The notes beneath the pieces are model-generated. The model was not told the origin of the DNA and did no database searches. It saw only the letters and a program-made list of their open reading frames with translations. Below, in pieces: positions 1-10,553 of a stretch of DNA of 64,000 nucleotides. The position numbers were made by a program, and so were the translations under genes. Each line of letters opens with the position of its first letter. The stretch's first letter is position 1. The stretch is from the NCBI GenBank assembly GCA_016584495.1, contig WAID01000007.1, forward strand, positions 1,722,001 through 1,786,000, written 5' to 3'. The DNA comes from Celoporthe dispersa (Eukaryota; Ascomycota; Sordariomycetes; Diaporthales; Cryphonectriaceae).

Positions 1-42
1 CGTGCTGGCTCCTCGATCAGTTGCGTGTTTACACAGACTTAC

Positions 43-152
43 TTGACTGGGGATTTGAAGGGCGAGTTGGTCATGGAACCAGAGGTGACTCTGCTCCCAG
101 AGCGACTTGGCGCGCTGCTGTTCGCGCGCGGAATCTGGGCGACGCGAGCCAT
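43..152 (-). CDS. Partial hypothetical gene, first exon
   Basis: A minus-strand frame opens with the first ATG at 152 (MARVAQIP...) and runs 36 codons plus two bases to position 43. There it meets a perfect GTAAGT donor (bases 42-37 on the minus strand), so the gene should continue leftwards outside the window. The peptide is rich in Ser, Pro, Arg and Thr and looks like a disordered N-terminus; no domain is recognisable. The same frame stays open upstream to about 227 without an ATG. The supporting evidence is the ideal donor and a protein-like composition; without the second exon it could be a chance frame. It would be divergent from the exchanger gene at 1014. Confidence 0.35.
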
Positions 153-1013
153 GGTCGCAGAGGTTGTCGTGGTGGTGGCCGATGCAGAAGAGGAGCTATG
201 GCTTTGGTGGGTCGCGGATTGAATCAACCCATCGACGCCTGCAACCCAACCTCAGACAAGCATCAACACTCCAGGCTCGAGATTTGGGTGGTTGTTGTCC
301 TAGAAACGCGTTCGCTGGCATACAGCTTAGTCAGAGCTCGCGGACGACGCTGATTGGTGCTCGGACCCCCAGGCCTAATGGTTGTAATGCACGGACCACT
401 TAACCCCTCCGCCCGGGTGCACCTTCCCAACGGCCAGAGCCCCCCCCCCCCAGGCAAGATCCCCGGGTGATAATATGGAATGACGAGGCACTAGACACGT
501 GCTTGGTTGCCTCTAACGTCACTTTCAGACGATAAGCTGCAGATGCCAAAAGTGACGGACAGCGTGCAGTGAGCTCTTGGGGCTCACGAAACGACGTCGT
601 CCAATTGATGAGTGCCAATCATTCTATATACTAAATAATCATCGCCGGGAGCGATTGGTTTGTACATAATATGAATCTAGGCCTGATTCATCATCTTCCA
701 TTATCCTGAGGCGATATCCGTCCTTGGCATCCCCGTTAACCTGTTTTCTGCCCCGTCATTCTTCAACGTCGTCGTCGAGACCATCGACCCATTCTCCTGT
801 ATCCTCCTCCCGTCACTGTCTCCGCCTGTCTCAGCAGCGCCTTGGTGACTGATTGTGCTGCGATCAGCAAGGTGGCACCGAGTGCCGCAGCATCACTCGT
901 TCCTCAACCATATCGTTAGCTCACGGCGTCCTTTCCGTGGTTCTCCCTTCGACTCCCCTTGGTGCTTCTGGCGACACGACCATCATGTTCCCAGAGCATC
1001 AGGATTCACCAGC
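153..1013. other. Intergenic region, 5' leader of exchanger gene
   Basis: No supported gene. It holds the presumed shared upstream region of the left-edge gene and the exchanger, a C11 run near 440-450 and pyrimidine-rich leader sequence from about 690 to 850. The exchanger frame is open back to 855 but contains no ATG before 1014. Confidence 0.5.
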
Positions 1014-4000
1014 ATGGCTAAAATCAGGAATGGACGGCCACGCTTCAGCTCGAGACCTCTCTACGCGACGGTCTTCCTCATGACCCTATTGGCCACCTAT
1101 GCCCTATTCCTACGGAACCCTCAACTACCGTCAAGTTCGCCGCGGAACACCTTAGCTGCCAGGGCTGCCGACGTCGTCTGTGACGATGTCCATCACGCCG
1201 AGGATCAATGTGGCTTTGTGCGGGAATACTGTGCCGGCGATGAGCCAGGGCTTCTGTCGTATCTTGGCTTCTACTACTGCGTCCTCCCCCAGGTGAAGCC
1301 GGTCGCCTTTACGCTACTGGCGCTCTGGTTGGGCCTGCTATTCTCGACTATTGGGATCGCTGCTAGCGATTTCTTCAGTATCAACCTGAGCACTATCGCC
1401 AGTGTTCTCGGGATGCCCGAGAGCTTGGCTGGGGTGACCTTCCTCGCCTTGGGAAACGGGTCTCCGGACGTCTTCAGCACCTTTGCGGCCATGGGCTCCA
1501 ACAGCGGGAGCATGGCCATCGGCGAGCTGATCGGGGCAGCCGGCTTTATCACCGCCGTTGTGGCTGGCTCCATGGCCCTCGTCCGCGAGTTCAAGGTCAG
1601 CAGGAAGACCTTTGTGAGAGACATTGTCTTCTTCATCGTGGCCGTGAGCTTCACTATGCTCTTCCTGGTGGATGGGAAGATCCATCTGTGGGAATGCGGT
1701 CTGATGATCGGCTTTTATGTCTTTTACGTCTGCTTCGTCGTCTTGTGGCATTGGTTCTCGGTGAGGAGGCGGAAGAAGCGCTCCAAGCAAGCAGCATCCC
1801 GGAGTCATTTCTCCGTGGCTTCAACCCACGTCGGTGATGACATCGAGCCGTATCACGATGAAGTGGATGATGAAGAAGAGGAAGACGGGACAGTGGGTCA
1901 CAGCAGGCGATCCGAATGCATCCCTGACATCAGCGCCCTGGAATCTGGTCCTACGATTCGTATTGATGGATCGCTCCCGGACGACTCCGACGAGGACGAC
2001 GAGGACAAGAAGTGGCACGTGGCTTCAGAGATGACGAGTAGCATGCGTGTCAACCGTCCTCGCGGGAGGAGAGCCCACAGCACTGTGGCCCCGATCCGGC
2101 CGAGCTTGGTCGGAGCTCTCGAGTTCAGATCGGTCATATCCTCATTGGCGAGATCGCGAAACATGCGCATGGCTCCGTTGCAACGAGGCTTTTCTGACCA
2201 CAACATGGGGAGGGTTCTAGCCCGGTCGAGCACAGATCTGGGCCACCTGGAGCCTTATAGAGATGACCCGGCTGCTTCGAACCAAGCGGACCCGGAGGCT
2301 GTTTCTAGGAATAGGGCATTGTCTCTGGGCGATGTTCCTCGCCACCTCACTCATGGGAGCCTTCCAGACCCTGCGCCCCCTTCGCCGCAGCAGTCAAGAG
2401 ATACACCTCACCAGCGAGTCGGCTGTGCGGTGCAAAGACTCCAGGACAGGAGACCGTCAGAAGCGACGCCTCGCCAAGGTGATCGCCCTATATCAGTGGC
2501 CCAACGGATGATTGGAAATCGAGAGAGAACGATGTCCGTCGCGTCCACCACAAAGGACGGCCACCTTGCCCCTCCAGATACCCATCCACGATCCATTCTG
2601 TCTCCTGAGCTTGTCGCAGAACCAACAGAAAGCTCTACCCCCGTTCTCTCCCTTCAAATACCAAGCCCCACGATACAATCAAGCCAAGCCTCCTCGCCCT
2701 CTCTGTCTCCCCTTCCCTGGCTTGCAAGAATCCCCGATTGGAGGCGGACAGCTTTCACCCGGGCAGTCACATTCAATGTTACTATCGCCAAGGGCTCAGG
2801 AGTACGAGTACATTCCAGGACTCGATCCACCCAACGCCCCTAAGCCTATTAGTTGGTGGCCGTACAGCATTTTACCCCCGCCGCATGTCCTGTGGCGAAC
2901 TTTTTCTGCCGACCTTGCAGGGCTGGAAAGAGAAGAACATCTGGGATAAAGTCTTCAGCATCTTCTCACTGCCGAGCGTCTTTTTACTCGTTGTGACTCT
3001 ACCTGTCGTGGAGACCGACCCTCCTGACGATGACGAGTCTGGGAGCGAGGATGGCCGTCAATCGAATCGCGCAGGGAGTCCATTAAGTATCCATGCTGCT
3101 GCGATTGCCAGCGAGAGCCAGGCCGGCTCGGCGCCAGAGACCGAGTGGCAAGAATACCGGAGACGTGCGCACTCCAGGTCATCAAGTGCTTCGCGTCACA
3201 GGCTGAGCGCTGTCAACACCCCTGAGGCGTCACCGGGCGAGAGATTCCCGTTCCCGGATCAGACCACTCCCACCCTAGCCACTTACGTCGCGCAGCCATT
3301 GTCAGAGACAGGGCCCGGCTCTGAGCCGACCGTGGAGGATGAGCCTAGCTCGTGGAAAAGGTGGCTCGTGGTGGTCCAGATCTTTACTGGGCCCCTTTTT
3401 ACGGCTTTCATCGTGTGGTCCAAGTATATGGATCAACCTGTCATGGTCCTGGTCAAGATGGTCCTTTGCTGCCTTGTTGGCTCCCTTGTCATCCTCGCCA
3501 TCCTCCTGCTTACCACGTCTGACGACAAGAAGCCCAAGTACCACTTCCTTTTTTGTTTCCTCGGCTTCATTATCAGTGTTGCCTGGATCTCAACAATCGC
3601 AGAAGAAGTTGTCGGGGTCCTGAAGGCTGTGGGTGTCATCCTTGGTATGTCTGAGGCGATCCTCGGCCTGACGGTGTTCGCCGTGGGCAATTCAGTTGGT
3701 GATCTGGTGGCTGATATCACGGTGGCGCGACTCGGCTATCCTGTCATGGCTCTGTATGTCTGCTCTCCTCCCCTCCCCTCGCCCCGGGCGAAGCCAGAGC
3801 TTTTTTCTTCGTGCTGATAGTGTCTATTTAGGTCTGCCTGCTTTGGCGGCCCGATGCTGAATATCCTGCTCGGGATCGGCCTGGGTGGAACTTACATGAC
3901 CATCAAGAAGGCCAACCGGAAGCACGAGCAGAACCCAGGCGAGCCCATCCACTATGGACACTACCATATCGAGATCACGGGCACGCTGTTTATCTCTGCC

Positions 4001-4161
4001 ATGACGGTGCTGGTCACACTCTGACGCTGCTCATCATCGTGCCAAGCAACAACTGGATGATGACCAGGAAGATCGGCCTGACGTTGATAGCGCTGTGGAT
4101 GGCCGGCACCATTGCCAACGTGGTTGTCGAAGTCACAGGTGCGTGGGAAGCCGTCGCGTAA
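1014..4161 (+). CDS. CCX/NCLX-type Na+(cation)/Ca2+ exchanger (frame broken by three indels)
   Basis: Membrane cation/calcium exchanger of the CaCA superfamily. The two hallmark alpha repeats are present: GNGSPDVFSTFAAMGSNSG after the first transmembrane segments (about residues 150-175), and GNSVGDLVADITVARLGYP near the C-terminal half; GNSxGD is the CCX/NCLX-type signature. A long acidic, Ser-rich cytosolic loop separates the two hydrophobic halves. The start is the first in-frame ATG (MAKIRNG), followed by an N-terminal hydrophobic anchor. One intron, 3754-3831 (donor GTATGT), joins ..MAL to SACFGGPM. As given, the frame breaks three times: an extra base somewhere in 2512-2760 (loop), an extra T in the T5 run 2901-2905, and a missing base at 4021/4022 that makes a premature TGA. 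Correcting these gives 1,023 codons ending at TAA 4159-4161. Fungal homologues sit in vacuole, ER or other internal membranes; the site here is not known. Confidence 0.85.
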
Positions 4162-4962
4162 TTCGCGTCTTTGTACCTCTTCTCTCTCTCTCTCTCTCTC
4201 TCTTTGTACGTCTACGATGTGGCTGTCGACATCCGAAGGACGGTCACTATTCAGAATAGCCGGACCATCATAGTTTGTACTTTACTTTTCTTCTTCTTTC
4301 CTAGGGTGTAGCTATATCTCGTCAAGGGTAAATAGAAGCACCAATTTCAAAATTCCCCTACAGCCAGCCGAATTCTTGTGCTGTTCCGGGTGCAATAATT
4401 CTACACTACTATTATCTTCAGAGTCTTGGAAACAATAGTTCCGATTTGAATTTCCATTGCAATGCATTGTGATTATTGGGCGACAAGAGATGGGCGAGTT
4501 TGTTGTGCTGCTTAGCTATACACTTGACAGAGAAGATAGATGCGAGTACATGCCGTAGAGGTTTCGCGCTCGATTTGCACAACTAACAGCTATGTAGCAG
4601 CATGGCCCCTGCACTAGTAAGGATGACACGGTCAACCAGAGAGAAGCTACTTACCAATCCCCCCCCCCTTCCTTTTTGGCATTCTTCAGTCTCTTCGTTG
4701 ACCCTTTTTTTTTCCTCCCCCTCCCCCCTGTCCATTTTCTCTCCTTCTATCGTCGCATGTTTTAGCTTTGCTCTAGCTTCACCCAAAAACCCACCCATCA
4801 GACTATTTGGTTCAGCTTTCTGCAAGAAACAGCCAGGCATTTCTATATTCTGACATAGGGCCCCTTTCCTGACTTGAAAGTCCTCAGTGTACATCGGCCC
4901 CCCCCTTTTTAGACTGACACCCGCCCCTTCCTCCCCCTCCCCCCTCCTCCTCCTCCCCAAAA
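4162..4962. other. Intergenic region with CT microsatellite
   Basis: 3' region of the exchanger and leader of the FolB-like gene. A (CT)n tract lies at 4178-4203. From about 4650 the sequence is a run of pyrimidine-rich stretches and C homopolymers typical of fungal promoters. No gene is supported. Confidence 0.6.
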
Positions 4963-6032
4963 ATGTCCCTCCGCAGCCTCTGGGCTGTCCGTCACGCCGC
5001 CGGCGAGCCCGTGGCGGTGGTACGCGTGCGCGACCTCCACACGGCGGTGGTCGGCCCGCAGGACGCATGGGGCCGCAAGAACGCCACGCAGCCCGTGGTG
5101 GTGTCGGCGGAGCTGCACTTCTCGCGGCCCTTCGAGGCGTCGGTGGCAGGGGACAGCGTCACGGGCGGCGACACGGTGCACTACGGCACGCTGAGCAAGC
5201 TGATCCTGGCGTGCGTGGAGCGGTCCAATGAGCACGCGCAGGGCAGCAGCAGCAGCGGCGGTGGCGGCGGCGGCGGCGGCGGCGGGGACGTGGACCTGCG
5301 GGTGCTGCTGGAGATGATCTGGATCGTGCTGACGGGCCGCAACGTCAACGGGGACGACGCCGCGCCCGAGGCCACGCCGCTGCTGGACCTGGCCCGCCTG
5401 CGCTTCATGTCGCTCACCGTCACCCTCCCCAAGGCCTCGCTGCTGGGCGAGGGCGTGAGCCTGACGGCCGCCAACGTGTTTCCGCCGCACCTGGCCTCGC
5501 TGTCCATGTACGGGCTGGCCCTGCGCGTGCACAAGCTGCGGGTGCCGACCCTGATCGGTGTCAACAGCAACGAGAGGAGGGCCAAGCAGCTCGTCGTGAC
5601 CGATGTGGAGATTGACAGGTTTGATTACTATCCCGACCTGTTCTGTGAGCTCGAGAGCCTGGTCGTCAAGGCATGTCCTATCCTTTTACCCCACGTACAT
5701 TTTCCTTCTAGCCTCTCTATCTGTCTAGTCTATGCCTTTATTGTCTTTTTTTTTTTTAACTCTTCCTTTTTTTTTCTTTCTCCTTCTTCTTCTTCCTTCT
5801 CTCCACATCTATATGCTGACCGTACCAGACCTTGGAAAAGACGGGCTTTGAGACGCTGGAGGCCCTCGGGTCCCACCTCTCCAAGGCCATCATCAGGGAA
5901 TTCAAGCCGAATCCTAGGGAGTTGGTGTCCGGAGAGGAAGGCTGGCAGATGATCATACGCATGGAAAAGCCTACGGCCGTCCCCTTCGCCGAGTGTCCGG
6001 TCGTGGAAATGCGAATCTCGTCCAGGTCTTGA
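4963..6032 (+). CDS. Stand-alone dihydroneopterin aldolase (FolB)-like protein
   Basis: Two exons, 4963-5670 and 5829-6032, coding for 303 aa. The sequence resembles the FolB/dihydroneopterin aldolase-epimerase fold: a strand-rich start with DLHTAVVGPQDAWGRKNATQPV, then GDTVHYGTLSKLIL, and a C-terminal SLVVK / TLEKTGFETLEALGSHLSKAI segment matching the family's helix after the active-site region. Fungal folate synthesis normally uses the trifunctional Fol1, so this separate FolB-like protein probably has another or accessory role; I infer the fold only and cannot assign the reaction. A ten-glycine run near residues 99-108, encoded by a GGC repeat, is a low-complexity insert. The intron begins with GC (GCATGT) and ends in CAG, phase 0; no GT donor fits the frame. 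The gene converges on the DUF3605 gene 145 bp downstream. Confidence 0.7.
5257..5287. repeat. GGC trinucleotide repeat coding polyglycine
   Basis: Near-perfect (GGC)n with one GGT, coding Gly10 inside the FolB-like protein. It is in frame, so repeat-length change would alter only the loop length. Confidence 0.8.
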
Positions 6033-6176
6033 CGTTGGCCGCCGACAGTAATCGCAAGCTCTCGGAGACGACCCTTTCTGTCTGCAGAGGGCCAGGCCAC
6101 GAACAGAACCAACCCGACCCGCCCCTCCCAAGCTGTAGGTGTCTCTCGTAGCAGCAGCAAGCTCTTGCTCTCGCCC

Positions 6177-6943
6177 TCACCGCCGGGAAGAACCGTTGGT
6201 ATCGCTCAGGAGGTGGCCCTGCGGCCTGTCCCCGTTGGTGAGCCGGTTGACGAGCTCCGGCTCTGGGTCAAACAGCATCACGTGGATGTGCTCGACGGAG
6301 TGGACGGATTTGAGGCTTGGTGGGTTCTTGAACCAGATGAGCTTGATAAACGGTCCGTGTCAGTCAGTCATGTTAGGCTCCCGCCGTCTCTAGAGAAAGC
6401 AGCAAAGCAGGACAGCTGGCTGACCTTGTCCTTCGTCACGACAGGCGGGAAGGTCCTGTCAATGAATCTCTCAATCTCGCGCTCGGTCTCCGCGTCGTCC
6501 CTCAGCTCAAACTTGGTCCATACCACCAGGTGCACGATGCGCCTGTCAATTCCATAAGGCCAGTCGTTGCACAGTATCTTGAAGTCCTCCTCACACGCGA
6601 ACGGTCTGCTGCCCCGAGGGGCGAGGGGCAGGGCCCAGCGGAGCCTCTCGTCCAGCATGTACCCCATCACGCCTCCCTTGGCCTGGCTGAGCCTCCAGAC
6701 GAACTCGCGATACCTCCGCAGCTCGGTCGGCCAGCGCCGGAAGTTGCCGAGCCTCCCCGTGCGGACGATGTCGACGACCTCGTCCCAGGTCTGGACGTGG
6801 TAGTCTTCATCTCTGGTGCCGATGAGGCGGATGTCCTTGGCGCTGAGGTGGCGAAGAGGCTCTGGGCATTCGTCCTCGCGGTCCTCTGGCGCGATGTTGA
6901 CCTGCCAGAATGGCAGTGCCTCGGGGTCTGGATTGCTTCCCAT
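6177..6943 (-). CDS. DUF3605 protein (N-acetylglucosamine-induced protein 1-like)
   Basis: Two exons on the minus strand, 6943-6425 and 6341-6177, coding for 227 aa. The sequence matches the fungal DUF3605 family, known as N-acetylglucosamine-induced protein 1 after a yeast member. Diagnostic stretches are PFWQVNIAPEDRE.ECPEPLRHLSAKDI, YHVQTWDEV, NDWPYGIDRRIVHLVVWTKFEL, and, in exon 2, LIWFKNPPSLKSVHSVEHIHVMLFDP. The 83-nt phase-0 intron (donor GTCAGC, CTAAC-like branch site, acceptor AAG) must be removed, otherwise the frame ends at a stop after 191 aa and loses the conserved C-terminal block. No catalytic function is established for the family. A TATATAAG element lies about 40 bp upstream of the ATG. 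Confidence 0.85.
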
Positions 6944-6981
6944 AATTATTTGAGACCTGGGCGTGTAGTTTTGGAGGGTGG

Positions 6982-6989
6982 CTTATATA
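6982..6989 (-). promoter_or_regulatory. TATA-like box of DUF3605 gene
   Basis: TATATAAG on the minus strand, 38-46 bp before the ATG at 6943. It is a good match to the TATA consensus at a short fungal leader distance; function is inferred. Confidence 0.45.
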
Positions 6990-9900
6990 GCTGTAACCTA
7001 TGATGGTTTTTGGCTTTTTTTCTTTCTTTTTCTTTCTCTCTCCCTCCTTATACTTGACTGGCCAACCCTCCTCCTCTTCTCTCTTCGCAGATGGGGTGTG
7101 CTATATGGTGCCGTTCATGCGCGGTTCACATTTCGGCCCAGGCCCTTTTCACTAGCTCTCGTCGGGGGTATGACGGAGAGACCTAGTGCTTGGAAAGTGA
7201 CAAGGTGGGTGACAATCAGTAAGTGATTCGTCATGGGCGTGAAGGCCGATCGGTCCAAGAGCGAAAAGGAAAGAAGAATAAGGATGAGCAAGAGCGTACT
7301 GTGTACTGTGAAAAACCAACCCAGCGGCCCGCCCCGTCGCTGCCCACGGTGAAGATGTAGCGGTCAACCCATCACGGGCGGAGTGTGTAAGGTCGGTCTG
7401 TTCAATGTACATGAATGTCAGAGAGATATGGATCCATCCACTCATCCGGCGGATCCACCGTTTCGGGGGGGTCGACCTGGAGTGACAGCGTGAATGAGTG
7501 AGCGGGCGAGTGCGGACAAAACGGTAGGAATGTTTTATGTCATTCTTGTCATTGGCCAATGAGAGGAGACTGCGAGCGAGCTCTGCTGCGAGGGTCCGGA
7601 GAGCAGCAGCTGAGGAGAGCACAGCAGAGGGAAGACAAGGCTGGCCGATCATCCTGATCGCCGTGCATGTGCTATGTCTCATGGTGATCAGTGCTCGCTA
7701 AGACGACCGGATCTCTGTCTGCGCGAGGCGACCAGCCATGGCTCAAGATGGGACAGAAACAACCATATCGAAAAATGCCCAGATGGTGGCATTTCCGATC
7801 CAGGTACCTCAGCTCAATATGATCGCGTTTGCCGGGGAGCATGCCACCAGGGAGAGAAACGTCTCCAGTGCGGTCCACCTTCACAGACATCCCTCTATGG
7901 AGAGTGCTCTGCAGGTCGACTGAGCGGGTAGAAACGCAGCCCTTTTCTTCCAGGTCGAAACACTGCAGCGGCAGCTGGCATATCGAACCATGGTCCCTCT
8001 GACGGTGGGTTCTGGGCCGCCTTGGCCTGTAAGAGGAATGGTGGAAGGAAAAAATCGTTCTAGAAGCCGCGTATGCTGGACGAAGCGATAAAGGAACGAC
8101 TGCCAGAGACGGAAAGAACAAGTCCCGTCAGGGGGGGAGGAGGGGATGGACGACCTTGACGTTTCTGATCCACCCTGGTCGCTGGGAGCAACAGAGGACG
8201 ACCCGCATAGCTCTCCCATGAGACCCACGTGGGGCCCTCCACCCCCCCCAGCTGGACAACACCACCATGCGAGAACACATGTGTCGATATGACTTGGTGA
8301 TGGGTATCTGTCTGGGCGTGTTGGCCAGCAGTCAGAATGATAGGCACGCACGGACTGGTTGTTGTGTCCTGGGGGTTGGAAGAATTTTTTCTTCTTCTTT
8401 TTTCTTCATTTTTCTTCCAGGCTTGCATCAGATATGCCGTCGCAACCGTCCAAGTAGCCAAATATGCGTGGCGGCGCCATCGATGGGCTGGACGCCCATC
8501 CAGCCAGCCAGCCTACCTGCTAAGCTAGCTGCGTACCGGGGACAAAATAAACACACGAAGTTTATTTCCATACGAAGTTTTTTCATTCTTCTTCTTCTTT
8601 TTTTTTTTTTTTCTTTTTGGGAATAACCTGCATCGCACTTCTGAAATGTCACTATCCCAGGTCTGGGCTCTTTTCCTCCCATGCGGGCTACCCTGACGGT
8701 TTTCGTATTGACCTCAACTTATACGAAGCCGGACCCAGGAGTTGACTGAATCGTCAAATTTCGCGTGTCCCACTATGAGGTGTCGAAGGTTGCTGTCGAT
8801 ATGTCCGTCCATTTTTAGCTCCCGTGGTGGGCGCCCACAGGGGAGTAGGGGGTTCTTGGACGGGAGAGGGGGGGGGGTGTGTGTGTGTGGTTTGGTGGCG
8901 TGGATGTCGTGCCCCTCTATAGCTGTTAGGCAGTCATGTACCTCCTGTCCATCCCGCCTCGAGCGCTCTAAAAAGGATTGTTGAGATTCGCCTCAGCCAA
9001 CGGTAGCCTCACAAGCCACCATGCATGCATGACAGGTTCTCTTGCTGGAATTGCGCCTGCCTTGATGTCATTGTCATCTGGAAGGAGGGGTTTCAACTTA
9101 TTTCCAGTATTTCCTTCAAAAGGATCATTTGAGTTCTTTTCCTCTTTTTTTTTATTCTTTTCTTTGGGAGCGTGAGAGCGTCCATCAGGATTTCTCAAAA
9201 CAGCCACGCAAATCCCTCAATCTTGGGGTTGGTGCCAGCCTAATAAAAAAGAGAGAGAGAGAGAGATGGCGTATTCCGTAAAGTTCTCGTCAGTCCGATG
9301 GCTGCGTATCGCTACCGGCGAGGCCGTCCAGAAGAGATATGGCGAAAGATTGGAACGCAGTCGAGCTGAGAGATACACCACTCATGATATGCCGCACGGC
9401 TCAGTGGCTAGTGCACACTAGCTTCCTCGCTGGCAAATGAGCCAAACAACTTGTGCAGCCACTAGGTCGCTCACCCTTTTTTTTTTTCCTTCTCTTCTTT
9501 CTTTTTGCCTCCTCAACAACAGCAGCAGCAGCCCTATCAGTCTGGGTGGGATGGCAAATTTACAGGTACAAACAGGGTTGGGATTTTCATAGCTAGGACA
9601 AGACGAGCTGCAGGGTTGGGAAGAGGAGATGGCACACACCTTCTAGACGCGGCAGAGATACTTATTTCTGGCCAAGATCAGCTCGGGGGGGGGGGGTAAC
9701 AGACAGGCATCCCCACCAACAAATGCTGCAAGATATGGCGGGGGGAGGAGAGAGGCTACAAGGGGGTACCTGTGCACTAACATTGAGATACGTGGGTACA
9801 TAGCACAATTGGTGACCGCCCTCCAGACCTTAACCATGAGCAGGTGCGACCTTGGAATTTATAGGATAGGAGAGACAGAGAAAGCTGTCTCCTCTGCCTC

Positions 9901-10553
9901 CTGAACCCTTGGCCCCCTGGAGGAGGGATCCACCAGAATTTCATCTTTAAAGTTGTCCTCGTCCGCTGCTGTCCACCTCATCGTGTTGTTCCTCCCCTCC
10001 CCTTCTCTCTCTGTCTCCAGCCTCAAGCTCTGTGTGGAACAGTTATCTGCTTTTGCTGAGCAACATGTGAGTATCCCCCCGAGCCAGAGGAGCTATGGCA
10101 GCCATCCCCCCTCCCCTGCACAGCACATGCTGCAAGCTCTCATCTGCTGCGCTGCTGCTGTCCCTGCTGCACTGTCACAGCCAGACAGAGCTGGCCCTTT
10201 CATGTCGTGTGAAAGGCTACCAGCAGCTGCAGCTGTGCACCCGCTGCACTGGGTGACTGCTGGTGGGTGAAGCAGACCAGGAGCAGCAGCTGTAGCCCAT
10301 TCAACCCCTCCCCCTCCTCCTCCCCTTTACTGTGCCGTGCCTGGCCTGGCCATTCATTACGTCAAATCGGCGCTAATATTTTTCTACTGGTACATAGCCT
10401 ACGCACTATCTGGAGATTGACTTTCGACACGCTTGTCAATTCCTCCCTCTCCACAAACCACCTGTCCATCCCAAGCGCGACTCGAGTCAATTCGTCGCTT
10501 GCCAGAACCCAGAACCACCTCTGCCAATCTCTACACCAGAAACACCAGACAAA
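6990..10553. other. 3.6-kb intergenic region
   Basis: Scanned on both strands; no frame shows a recognisable domain, and the short open frames have no convincing codon bias or splice structure. It contains T-rich and C-rich homopolymers (e.g. T14 around 8598-8612, G runs near 8870 and 9687), a GT run after the G run near 8880, and a GA repeat at 9250-9265. The last 600 bp are CT-rich and probably hold the promoter and leader of UGP1, possibly with a leader intron starting at a GTGAGT near 10069. Confidence 0.55.

Noticed and set aside
855..1013. Upstream extension of the exchanger frame
   Set aside because: Open, but contains no ATG; the first in-frame ATG is at 1014 and the upstream peptide has no family similarity.
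8554..8582. loxP-like half sites (ATACGAAGTTT)
   Set aside because: No inverted partner with an 8-bp spacer; chance similarity in AT-rich sequence.
9266..9421. 52-codon ORF MAYSVKFSSVRWLRIATGEAV...
   Set aside because: Slight resemblance to the FolB-like N-terminus, but very short, with no continuing exon and no family match.
9360..9440. A-box-like GGCTCAGTGGCTAGTGC
   Set aside because: No B box or cloverleaf downstream.
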